From contig JAFZRN010000038.1 of NCBI GenBank assembly GCA_017619835.1, positions 1-64,000 of the forward strand: a DNA stretch of 64,000 bases. The letters are read 5' to 3'. This document shows positions 36,251 through 44,463 of this stretch, piece after piece. Both the position numbers and the translations under genes were made by a program. This stretch comes from Eubacterium sp. Lineage in GTDB: Bacteria > Bacillota > Clostridia > Lachnospirales > Lachnospiraceae. How positions within the stretch are numbered: the stretch's first letter is position 1; each line of letters starts with the position of its first letter. The notes beneath the pieces were generated by a model that ran no database searches, had not been told where the DNA came from, and worked only from the letters and a program-made list of their open reading frames with translations.

Positions 36251-39103
36251 TTAATCTCCGACCTCTCCGTTATCATCGGTGAAGGTCGCATCATTCAGAG
36301 CTTCCTTATCATACATATATGCATAAATGAATCCGGTAAGATCAGCGGCATTCTTTGAGGAATAGCCGTTAGGTATTACCGTTGTAACGGAAACCTCCGG
36401 ATGTGTATATGGTGCATAGGATATGAACAGAGCGTGTGCCGGCCTGTCCTCTCCTTCCTGCGCTGTTCCGGTCTTTCCCGCAACCTGCACATTTATCGAA
36501 TTAAGCAGCCTGTTCTTAGCAAGGTCATCCGTAACAACCCATCTCATACCGGTATGTACCGCATTCCAGAGGGAATCATCGATATTAACCTGAGAAGCAA
36601 TTGTATGACTTGAAGAACGGACCACATTTCCCTCATAATCCGTGATACGGTTCATAAGAGAAAGGTTATAGCAGGTTCCGCTGTTAGCGATAGTCGTAAC
36701 ATAACGCGAAAGCTGAACCGGCGAGAAGTTATGACGACCCTGTCCGATAGCACTGGTAACGGCATCGTTATCGGAGAACTTGGGTTCTATCTCTTCTATC
36801 TCGATTCCGGACTTACTTGTAAGACCGAACATTGCGGCATATTTCTTAAGACTAACCAGACCCTCATCGTCAAGGTATTTGCCGGAGCGGGTGGCAAGTC
36901 GGTAGCCTACTGTAAAGAAGAAATAGTTACATGAAACGTCAAGGGCTGTCGAAAGTCCGATGGAACCATGTGTAAGTCTTTCATCTCTATATACCCAGCA
37001 CATCGGCTTTGTATAAACCTGCTCGAATACACCGAGGTCGGTGATATATTCATCAAGTCCGAGAACACCCTCGGATACGCCCGTTATCGCCGAGATAGGC
37101 TTAAATGTGGAACCGGGAGCGGTCCTCATCATAGTAGCCCTGTTATAAAGCGGATTGGTCTGGTCCTCCAGAAGCGAATCATAATAATCCGGATCAACCT
37201 TATTGGTAAGATAATTGTTATCATAGCTTGGATAACTTACCATAGCCTTAACTTCGCCCGTATTAACATCTGTAACCACTACTGCTCCCGAGCAGGGAGT
37301 AAGGTTCAGCATGGCGGGAGTTATCTCAAGATTCTGGATCTTTTTAATGATAAATGAGTACGGCGTCAGCTCACCTCTGTAGAAGGCGTCGTATTCAACG
37401 TCGGCATTTCTATTTAAAACGCCCTGATCATAAAGCAGCATGATAACATCATGAGAGCTGATCTCGCCCTGGCGCACCATATTTCTTATGACACGGTAAT
37501 TAAAGTTTGTATCGGTCTCAAGGTAATCGATGATGTAATTAATGAGCATCTCATACATTTCGTCCGAATCGTAGTATTTATCATTCTTCTCGATGGAAGT
37601 AAGGTCGATAGCCTCCTCATTTATAAGGAAATGAAGGAAGGACTGAAGCGACGACTGGTCGGTTATATAATCCAGGAATTCCTTTGAGTTGTGACTGAAT
37701 TTAGTAGAATCATAGATGCCATTTGCAGCAAGCATCTCGCAAATGTATTCGCAATAGTCTCTGTACTCAGCCTCCAGGTTCTTAAGCTCTACCGGATTAT
37801 CCGTCAGAAGCGAATCCACGGTATCAAGTGTATAGGAAAGCTTATTCGTATAATTCTCATAAACCTTCTTCTCAAGATCGGTGGCACTTGCACGGGTCAT
37901 ACGGCTCAGCTTGATCTGGTTATTACTGAAAAGCGCTGCGTAAACATCTGTGATTGGCACGATCTTGGCCTTCTGCTTTTCGGGAGCATAAGCCACATCC
38001 TGGATCTTGGAGATAAGGATAGCTGCGATCTCTCGTTCAAGCATGTCGTAGCAATACTTCTGGAGCTCCGAATCAATAGTGAGATAGACATCATTTCCGG
38101 CAATGGAAGCCGTATCCTTGGTGACCTCGAGAACCTTACCCAGGTTATCTACATAAAGAGTCTGCTCTCCGTCGGTTCCGTGAAGATCAGTCTCATAAAC
38201 CTTCTCGATTCCGGCCTTTCCAACTACATCGTTACTATCATACTTATTCTCACCGAGCTGCTCGTTCAGCTCATCGATATCATCCTGGGATGCCCGGCCA
38301 ACATAACCGATTATATGTGAAAAATACTTTGCATCATTATAAACACGACTGGAAGTAACCTGGATATCCATTCCGAGAAGATTATCCTTATTCTCAGTGA
38401 TCGCCGAACGGGATCTGTCGGATATATTGTGGGCAACCTCTACCGGAACGTACTGCTGGAAGCGGTTGAGCCAGAGATTATATCTGCAACAGAGAATCTT
38501 ATATGCAGTTTCGTCATCGTACTCATTTCCGATTTCAAAAAGATCCATAAGGTACTTTGCGCTCTCTTCAGCCGTAGCTTCTTCCATTTCGGGGGTCAGG
38601 TCATCTACGGTATTTACCGAATAAACGTCCTTAAGGAAGTATCTAAGAGTCTCGCCTTCGATGTTGTAATAATACTTTCCGTCCTTGTAACGGATGTTCA
38701 TGGTTGCGTCCAGGTCGTCGCCATTCTGCTTAAGTATATTCAGGGTATTGTTGATGATACGGTTCTTAAGCTGGCTCTCGGAAAGTCCCAGGTGCTTTGC
38801 CTCATCGGGAAGCGCCGTGCTGTTACCGAAGGTAAGCGTATAGGAAATGTTATTGTAAGCAAGCAGCCTTCCGTTGACATCGTAGATATTGCCGCGGATC
38901 GAGCTAACTGTAAGAGTCTTCTCGGACTTAACCTCGAAGCTTTCGGTATAGACCTCGCCCTGCTCGATCTGGATCGTAAAAAGCTTATCGATAAGAAGGA
39001 TAAAGAGCACAATAATAAGCAGAGTAACGGGAAAGACTCTGCTCTTAAGATATTCAGATACGATTTCCTTTAAGGATATGAAAAGGTCCTTAAACAATCT
39101 CAT
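36251..39103 (-). CDS. mrdA: Penicillin-binding protein 2 with a large insertion
   Basis: Class B transpeptidase of lateral-wall growth. The 950 residues are about 250-300 more than usual. One transmembrane helix (residues 20-42) is followed by the pedestal domain. The block LTIDSELQKYCYDMLEREI is separated from GAVVVTDVNTGEVKAM by a long mostly helical stretch, whereas these are close together in ordinary PBP2. Active-site motifs are intact: Ser665-TF-Lys668, Ser724-Cys-Asn, and Lys877-Thr-Gly. It lies between mreD, which it overlaps by 14 bases, and rodA. Confidence 0.93.
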   Translation of the reverse strand: MRLFKDLFISLKEIVSEYLKSRVFPVTLLIIVLFILLIDKLFTIQIEQGEVYTESFEVKSEKTLTVSSIRGNIYDVNGRLLAYNNISYTLTFGNSTALPDEAKHLGLSESQLKNRIINNTLNILKQNGDDLDATMNIRYKDGKYYYNIEGETLRYFLKDVYSVNTVDDLTPEMEEATAEESAKYLMDLFEIGNEYDDETAYKILCCRYNLWLNRFQQYVPVEVAHNISDRSRSAITENKDNLLGMDIQVTSSRVYNDAKYFSHIIGYVGRASQDDIDELNEQLGENKYDSNDVVGKAGIEKVYETDLHGTDGEQTLYVDNLGKVLEVTKDTASIAGNDVYLTIDSELQKYCYDMLEREIAAILISKIQDVAYAPEKQKAKIVPITDVYAALFSNNQIKLSRMTRASATDLEKKVYENYTNKLSYTLDTVDSLLTDNPVELKNLEAEYRDYCEYICEMLAANGIYDSTKFSHNSKEFLDYITDQSSLQSFLHFLINEEAIDLTSIEKNDKYYDSDEMYEMLINYIIDYLETDTNFNYRVIRNMVRQGEISSHDVIMLLYDQGVLNRNADVEYDAFYRGELTPYSFIIKKIQNLEITPAMLNLTPCSGAVVVTDVNTGEVKAMVSYPSYDNNYLTNKVDPDYYDSLLEDQTNPLYNRATMMRTAPGSTFKPISAITGVSEGVLGLDEYITDLGVFEQVYTKPMCWVYRDERLTHGSIGLSTALDVSCNYFFFTVGYRLATRSGKYLDDEGLVSLKKYAAMFGLTSKSGIEIEEIEPKFSDNDAVTSAIGQGRHNFSPVQLSRYVTTIANSGTCYNLSLMNRITDYEGNVVRSSSHTIASQVNIDDSLWNAVHTGMRWVVTDDLAKNRLLNSINVQVAGKTGTAQEGEDRPAHALFISYAPYTHPEVSVTTVIPNGYSSKNAADLTGFIYAYMYDKEALNDATFTDDNGEVGD

Positions 39104-39602
39104 TTTCCTTAACCTTCTTCTTCAATAGTTTGTTTATCACAACATACAGCCTGTAAACAATTACCGTCGCGATGACCGTGAAAAGGATCTGCGGCAGGAA
39201 TATATTTACAATATAGAAACCAATATTGGTCTTATTTCTAAGTAAAAACATAAAAATGTACTGCATAAAACAGAACACAAAATCATCGACCATTATAATG
39301 AAAACGGGCAGCATAATGTCCTCCATAAGGAATTCCTTGTGGAAGAAACCATTTGTATAGCCGATTATAAGGAATAACAACATATACGGGCCGATAAGAT
39401 TTCCGAAGAAAACATCATATAAAAGCCCGCAGAAAAAACCGGTCAGCATGCCCTCGCGGCGCCCTCTCATGATACCAAATGACATGGTAAGGATCAGCAT
39501 GAGATTCGGAGCCATGCCCTTAAGCGTAAGGACCGAAAGCAGCGTGCTCTGCAAAAGAAATGAAATTATAATGAGAAATGATATGGTAATTATGCGTCGC
39601 AT
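39090..39602 (-). CDS. mreD: Rod shape-determining protein MreD
   Basis: Small integral membrane partner of MreC in the elongation complex. The 170 residues contain about five transmembrane helices and the family pattern NLMLILTMSFGIMRGRREGMLTGFFCGLLYD. It shares one base with mreC and overlaps the PBP2 gene start, so the three genes are tightly coupled. Confidence 0.9.
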   Translation of the reverse strand: MRRIITISFLIIISFLLQSTLLSVLTLKGMAPNLMLILTMSFGIMRGRREGMLTGFFCGLLYDVFFGNLIGPYMLLFLIIGYTNGFFHKEFLMEDIMLPVFIIMVDDFVFCFMQYIFMFLLRNKTNIGFYIVNIFLPQILFTVIATVIVYRLYVVINKLLKKKVKENEIV

Positions 39603-40453
39603 TAATAGTTTACTTCCTGTTTTCGATCAAGTATTACAAGCACGTCCTTGATTTCGTGGAAATTGACTGTCGGGGTAACTCTTGCAGTCTGTGTCAGATT
39701 ATTGGAATCATAGGATACGCTTGCTATATAACCAATTGTAAGGCCATACAGATATCTGTCGGAAACACTTGATGATATAACCTTATCTCCTACGCTTACT
39801 ATCGCGTTCTTGTCTATATTTGAAGCGATGAGATAGCCCTCTTCCATTGTCTGGAGCGAGCCCTCTATATTACAGATGATGCCTGCTGCACCGATCTCGC
39901 CGGTGACATTTGCTCTGTCATCGATGATGGCTCTTACCTTGGCATAATCATCATAGGATTCAACAACGATACCGAGAAGTCCGTCGTCTGATATGACGTT
40001 GCAGCCCTCATATATCTTGTCATTAAGACCCTTGTCGATATAGAACTCGTTAAAGAATCCGGAGGATTCAACCGAGAATACTCTTGCTGCCGTCTTCTTA
40101 TAATCGGGATAAAGCTCATCAAGATTATAAAGGTTTCTCAGCTCCTGAAGTTCCGCCAGCTCGGCCTCTTTCTTACCCAGGTCGTTCTGAAGGTTGGTAA
40201 CCTCAGATTTAAGCTGATCATTTTCCTCTCTAAGCTTCTTAACATCGCCGAAAACGAGCATCTTCTCCTCGACCTTTTCGCCTATCTTATTAACGCCCTG
40301 CTGGAGCGGTGTCACATATTTTCCCACAAATGCTTTCACAGGACGAACCTTATCCGGGAAAAACGCGGACACAAGAATCAGCGCTATACATATCACGGAT
40401 AGCGCTATCAGAAGATATTTGGGGTCAATGTCTTTTTTGTATTTATCTTTCAT
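39602..40453 (-). CDS. mreC: Rod shape-determining protein MreC
   Basis: Bitopic scaffold of the elongation machinery that activates PBP2. In 283 residues there is one transmembrane helix (residues 12-31), a coiled coil (about 65-105, EKVEEKMLVFGDVKKLREEN) and the paired beta-barrel MreC domain (SSGFFNEFYIDKG, DGLLGIVVESYDDYAKVRAI). mreB, which normally stands directly upstream, is missing; radC is 12 bases away instead. Confidence 0.93.
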   Translation of the reverse strand: MKDKYKKDIDPKYLLIALSVICIALILVSAFFPDKVRPVKAFVGKYVTPLQQGVNKIGEKVEEKMLVFGDVKKLREENDQLKSEVTNLQNDLGKKEAELAELQELRNLYNLDELYPDYKKTAARVFSVESSGFFNEFYIDKGLNDKIYEGCNVISDDGLLGIVVESYDDYAKVRAIIDDRANVTGEIGAAGIICNIEGSLQTMEEGYLIASNIDKNAIVSVGDKVISSSVSDRYLYGLTIGYIASVSYDSNNLTQTARVTPTVNFHEIKDVLVILDRKQEVNY

Positions 40454-40465
40454 TTATCCACCATG

Positions 40466-41173
40466 TTATCTGTTACTATTACTAAGTGTTTTCTCTTTGG
40501 AAAAGCTGTAATAGGTTTTGTCACCAATAATAATGTGATCCAGAAAAGTTATCTGAGCCTGATCACAGACTCTCTTAACTGACTCGGTGATCAGAATATC
40601 CTGCTCACTCGGTTCCGGATTACCTGAAGGATGATTATGCACAAGCACAATTGCCGTTGCATCAATCAGAAATGCTTCCTTCAAAATATCTCTCGGGGAA
40701 ATGATACTCCGATTTATAGTGCCTTCAGAGAGTACTTTCTTTTTTAGAAGTGCACCCGATGCCGACATAAACAGAGCATAAACCTTTTCCTTGGTAAGAT
40801 ATCTTACTTCCTCCATAAGATATTCCGCCACCGAATCCGGCGAAGAAAGAATGAGCTTTTCCTCTGTTTCAAGTGAAGACATCCTTTTGGATATCTCTGT
40901 TAAGGCAATTATCTGGGCAGCCTTTACATTACCGACTCCGGGGATTTTAGAGAGCTCTTCTATTGATTGATAGTTGAGTCCTCTTAAGCCCTTATGAATC
41001 GGATCAGCATTAAGTATCAGCTGCGAAAGGGATATGACATTCATATCCTTGGTTCCTGTTCGGAGCAATATTGCAAGCAGCTCCGCATCAGAAAGAGACC
41101 CGGTCCCATACCTGATAAGTTTTTCAATCGGCTTCTCATTTTCAGCCATATCGGCTATTGTAAAATTCTTCAT
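40466..41173 (-). CDS. radC: RadC/YsxA family JAB1-MPN metalloprotease-fold protein
   Basis: A 235-residue protein of the RadC family; the historical link to DNA repair is doubtful and the function is unknown. The N-terminal helix-hairpin-helix-like part (YQSIEELSKIPGVGNVKAAQIIAL) is followed by the JAMM zinc motif VLVHNHPSGNPEPSEQD. Standing at the head of the mre operon is usual in Firmicutes. A -10 element on the minus strand (41236-41241, TATAAT) may drive it and the shape genes. Confidence 0.93.
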   Translation of the reverse strand: MKNFTIADMAENEKPIEKLIRYGTGSLSDAELLAILLRTGTKDMNVISLSQLILNADPIHKGLRGLNYQSIEELSKIPGVGNVKAAQIIALTEISKRMSSLETEEKLILSSPDSVAEYLMEEVRYLTKEKVYALFMSASGALLKKKVLSEGTINRSIISPRDILKEAFLIDATAIVLVHNHPSGNPEPSEQDILITESVKRVCDQAQITFLDHIIIGDKTYYSFSKEKTLSNSNR

Positions 41174-41235
41174 ATATCCTTCTCTCCTTTCAGACTCTTC
41201 GGGGGAAGAATATATAAAAGCATATAAACTTAAAT

Positions 41236-41241
41236 ATTATA
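41236..41241 (-). promoter_or_regulatory. Candidate -10 element of the radC-mre operon
   Basis: On the minus strand TATAAT lies in the 101-base gap before radC, followed 50 bases later by the ribosome binding site AAAGGAG. The -35 region is weak. Confidence 0.4.
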
Positions 41242-41274
41242 GCACAATTGTTTGATAATTTCCAGTTTGTATTA

Positions 41275-42567
41275 TTATTTCGGAAGCTCGACAAGGTTCT
41301 GCGAAACCATCTTTTCGAGAGTCAGCATTATCGCATACTTGGCATGGGGATATGTGATGCCGCCCTGGAAATAAACCGCATATGGTTCCTTCATGGGAGC
41401 ATCTGCCGAAAGCTCAATCGATGATCCCGATACAAATGCGCCGGCTGCCATTATAACATCGCAGTCATAACCGGGCATCGCCCAGGGAACCGGCTTTACA
41501 AAGCTGTCAACCGGAGCGCCCTGCTGGATTCCCTCGCAGAATGCTTCTATAAGCTCGGGCTTACCAAATACTATTGATTCGATTATGTCAAACCTATCTT
41601 CTGTCGCGTTAGGAATGGTTTCGAATCCGAGCTTTTCATATATATTAGCTGCAAGTATAGCAGCCTTAAGAGCTGAAGCCGTAACTGTCGGAGCAAGGAA
41701 AAGGCCCTGAGCAAACTGCATTGTAAGCCCGAGTGAAGCACCTACTTCCTTTCCTATTCCGGGAGTGATGAGGCGGGCCGAAGCATTTTCAATACACTCT
41801 TTAGTTCCGCATATATAGCCGCCGATAGGAGCGATTCCTCCACCCGGATTCTTTATAAGTGATCCGACTACCATGTCAGCGCCAACGTCGGAAGGCTCGA
41901 TTATCTCAACAAATTCACCGTAGCAGTTATCGACCATTACGATAACGTCGGGCTTTATCTCTTTAACAAACTTAATTGCCTCGCCAATAGCTTCTACGGA
42001 AAGCGACGGACGGGTGTCATAGCCCTTGGAACGCTGAATCTCGATTATCTTTGTTTTATCATTGATGGCTTTGCGGATTCCGTCGAAGTCCCAGGAACCG
42101 TCTTCCTTAAGGTCGACCTGATCATAGGTGATACCGAACTCGGCAAGGCTGCCCTTCTCGGGTCGGACACCGATAACGCCCTGAAGCGTATCATAAACAG
42201 GGCCTGCAATCGAAAGGATCTCATCGCCGGGTCTTGTGTTTCCGGCAAGCGCTATGGTAAGCGCATGAGTTCCGCAGGTAATCTGCTGACGAACAAGTGC
42301 ATCCTCGGTATGAAAAACTTCCGCGTATACCTGCTCGAGAGCATCTCTTCCGGCATCATTATAACCATAGCCTGTGGTACCCTTGAGATGGTCTTCTGCA
42401 AAGCGTGCCTTCTGAAGCGCACGGAGAACCTTGATCTGGTTATACTCAGCGATTTTGTCTATTTTAGAAAAGCGGGTCATCAGATTTGCTTCAATTGAGG
42501 AACAGAAATCATAGACCTGCTCGGAAATGTTGTTTTCCAGATAGTATTGTTTAAGTGTGTTGTTCAT
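41275..42567 (-). CDS. PLP-dependent methionine gamma-lyase family protein (YnbB, aluminium resistance type)
   Basis: Fold-type I PLP enzyme of 430 residues in the Cys/Met metabolism superfamily. The family-specific blocks GYGYNDAGRDALEQVYAEVF, QITCGTHALTIAL, MVDNCYGEFVE and the PLP-lysine segment SLIKNPGGGIAPIGGYICG are visible. Reaction is not established. AAGGA seven bases before ATG 42567 fixes the start and removes overlap with the esterase gene upstream. Its place next to miaA-mutL matches the order seen in Bacillus (ynbB). Confidence 0.88.
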   Translation of the reverse strand: MNNTLKQYYLENNISEQVYDFCSSIEANLMTRFSKIDKIAEYNQIKVLRALQKARFAEDHLKGTTGYGYNDAGRDALEQVYAEVFHTEDALVRQQITCGTHALTIALAGNTRPGDEILSIAGPVYDTLQGVIGVRPEKGSLAEFGITYDQVDLKEDGSWDFDGIRKAINDKTKIIEIQRSKGYDTRPSLSVEAIGEAIKFVKEIKPDVIVMVDNCYGEFVEIIEPSDVGADMVVGSLIKNPGGGIAPIGGYICGTKECIENASARLITPGIGKEVGASLGLTMQFAQGLFLAPTVTASALKAAILAANIYEKLGFETIPNATEDRFDIIESIVFGKPELIEAFCEGIQQGAPVDSFVKPVPWAMPGYDCDVIMAAGAFVSGSSIELSADAPMKEPYAVYFQGGITYPHAKYAIMLTLEKMVSQNLVELPK

Positions 42568-42607
42568 GAGGTATCCTTTTTGTTTTATATATTTTTGCTC
42601 GTGATAT

Positions 42608-43396
42608 TTACTCAAAAATAATTGGTACATATTTTTGGACGCATTTGTTCCAGAATGTCATATCATGATTTCCTTCTGCTTCTTCATATACATGCTCTAC
42701 TCCCTCTGATTCGAGGAACTTATGCATGTCACGGTTTTTTTCCAAAAGAATGTCTTCGGTTCCAACCGACATGATTATTTCGGGGATCGGCTTTCCACTT
42801 TCCTTCAGCTTCTTCAGGAGAGTTTCGGGATTATTATCGCTTTCCAGAACTTTACCCGGTTCGCCAAAGCATTCTCTGTAATATGCAAAGTTAGCGATAT
42901 CATTTCCAATACCATCTTTCATCTCGGCAACTTCATGCACTATTAATGCAGACGAGAGGCAGACAGCCTTACTGAATATATCCGGATAAGCAAGAGAAGT
43001 ATGAAGCGCACCAAATCCGCCCATCGAATAACCCATCAGATAGGAGTCTTCCCTTTTCTTTGCAAGGCCAAATGTTTTCCTTACATACTCAACCAGCTCC
43101 TCACCCAGAAATCTGTAATATTCATGGCCTGTGGAAATGCCATCCAACCAGAAGGAATTCTCGCCGGACGGTATCACAACCGCAAAATTATACTTTACAG
43201 CCAGTTCATCCGGGATCCAGTTAAAACCATCGGATCCGTAACCGTGAAGCAGAAAAAGAGTTTTAAGGTTTCTCTTCAGATATGGATTTTCCAGTGTATC
43301 AGGCATATCTTCAAATACATCATTTGGAAGGAATACCTGAAACGATGTAAAACGTTTTAAGCGATTTGAAAAGAATCTAACTGATATATTAGCCAT
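42608..43396 (-). CDS. Esterase of the alpha/beta hydrolase fold (esterase D / EstA-like)
   Basis: A 262-residue cytoplasmic hydrolase. It shows LFLLHGYGSDGFNW, the nucleophile elbow GYSMGGFGA, an acid region in MSVGTEDILLEKN, and the C-terminal histidine in EGNHDMTFW. These are typical of tributyrin esterase-like proteins that act on short acyl esters; the natural substrate is unknown. It sits two bases after the miaA stop, an uncommon insertion between miaA and the ynbB-like gene. Confidence 0.85.
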   Translation of the reverse strand: MANISVRFFSNRLKRFTSFQVFLPNDVFEDMPDTLENPYLKRNLKTLFLLHGYGSDGFNWIPDELAVKYNFAVVIPSGENSFWLDGISTGHEYYRFLGEELVEYVRKTFGLAKKREDSYLMGYSMGGFGALHTSLAYPDIFSKAVCLSSALIVHEVAEMKDGIGNDIANFAYYRECFGEPGKVLESDNNPETLLKKLKESGKPIPEIIMSVGTEDILLEKNRDMHKFLESEGVEHVYEEAEGNHDMTFWNKCVQKYVPIIFE

Positions 43397-43398
43397 AT

Positions 43399-44454
43399 CT
43401 ATATAACTCCTTTCTTTTCAAGTTCCTTACGGATAGTTTGTAGGATCTCATCATCAGATAATGTTGATTTATCGAGCCAGATGACGTCTTTTTCACGGCG
43501 GAACCATGTGAGTTGGCGCTTTGCAAAATGGCGTGTATTGAGCTTGATCTTTTCGAAGGCGTTGTCTAATAAAGATTCACTAGTTTCAGATGAATCGCTT
43601 TGGGATTCAGCCGAAAATGCTTCCAGTAGCTCTTTATATCCGATAGCCTGCATGGAAGTAAGGTCTCTGGTATAGCCTTTTTCCATTAAGCCTTTAACTT
43701 CTTCAACAAGTCCTGCTTCTTTCATGATATCAACTCTTTTATTGATCCTGTCATACAGGACTTCTCTATCCATCGTAAGAACGAAGTAAGCGCTGTTATA
43801 AGCGGACTCTTTCTGGCGTTGTTCCTTATTATGTTCGGAAATGGGTTTGTTATAAATGTGATAATATTCAAGAGCTCTGATCACACGGCGGATATTATTT
43901 TTATGAATAGCCTCAGCGGATGTGGGGTCAATCTCTTTTAACTTATCGTAGAGCTTGTCGGGGCCACCTTCTTCGTTCGCTATAGCTTCGAGTTTTTCGC
44001 GATAATTGTCTAATATATTAGACGAGTCTATATTTTTATCTGATAATTCGGAAGATTTCATGACTTTGTCTAATATGTTAGACGAGTCTGTAAAATCTAT
44101 ATCATACAGAAGCGCCTGGATATAGAATCCGGTACCGCCTACTATGATCGGGATTCGGCCTCTTTCTAATATTTCATCCACCTTTTCCTTGGCAAGGCGC
44201 TGAAAAACAGTGACATCAAAAGGTTCATCGGGATCAAGCACATCAATCAGATGATGTGGAATTCCCTGCATTTCTTCTGGTGTCACTTTCGCACTTCCGA
44301 CATCCATACCTCGATAGACCTGAGCCGAATCGGCTGAAATAATCTCGCCATTTATCATCTTGGCAAGTCCGATCGATAGGTCGGTCTTTCCGACAGCAGT
44401 CGGCCCGGTAAGGATCACAAGAGGTTTTTTAAGTTGTGAAACACTTTCATTCAT
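43399..44454 (-). CDS. miaA: tRNA dimethylallyltransferase with two in-frame palindrome insertions
   Basis: Adds a dimethylallyl group to A37 of tRNAs reading UNN codons; MiaB then methylthiolates it. The 351-residue protein has the P-loop ILTGPTAVGKTDLS, SADSAQVYRGMDVGSAK, GGTGFYIQALLYD and RVIRALEYY. Between the usual DIDFT and NYREKLEAIA there is an extra segment of about 27 residues that begins and ends with SSNILD (residues 124-129 and 144-149), each encoded by a 16-bp palindrome. Both lie in a surface-exposed insertion region, so the enzyme is probably active. It stands ten bases after mutL. Confidence 0.95.
   Translation of the reverse strand: MNESVSQLKKPLVILTGPTAVGKTDLSIGLAKMINGEIISADSAQVYRGMDVGSAKVTPEEMQGIPHHLIDVLDPDEPFDVTVFQRLAKEKVDEILERGRIPIIVGGTGFYIQALLYDIDFTDSSNILDKVMKSSELSDKNIDSSNILDNYREKLEAIANEEGGPDKLYDKLKEIDPTSAEAIHKNNIRRVIRALEYYHIYNKPISEHNKEQRQKESAYNSAYFVLTMDREVLYDRINKRVDIMKEAGLVEEVKGLMEKGYTRDLTSMQAIGYKELLEAFSAESQSDSSETSESLLDNAFEKIKLNTRHFAKRQLTWFRREKDVIWLDKSTLSDDEILQTIRKELEKKGVI
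44008..44083. repeat. Pair of in-frame 16-bp palindromes in miaA
   Basis: GTCTAATATATTAGAC (44008-44023, perfect palindrome) and GTCTAATATGTTAGAC (44068-44083) stand 60 bases apart in direct orientation, both followed by GAGTCT. On the coding strand each reads SSNILD. Further copies are in mutL and rsmF. Confidence 0.9.
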
Positions 44455-44463
44455 TAAATATAG

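Noticed and set aside
38588-38604. GGGGGTCAGGTC inside the PBP2 gene, similar to the family B core
   Set aside because: It lacks the GACCCC half and is ordinary coding sequence (DDLTPE), so it is not counted as a repeat copy.
40420-40440. GGGGTCAATG near the mreC start
   Set aside because: Only a half-site without a palindrome; it encodes the normal N-terminal DIDPKYL of MreC.
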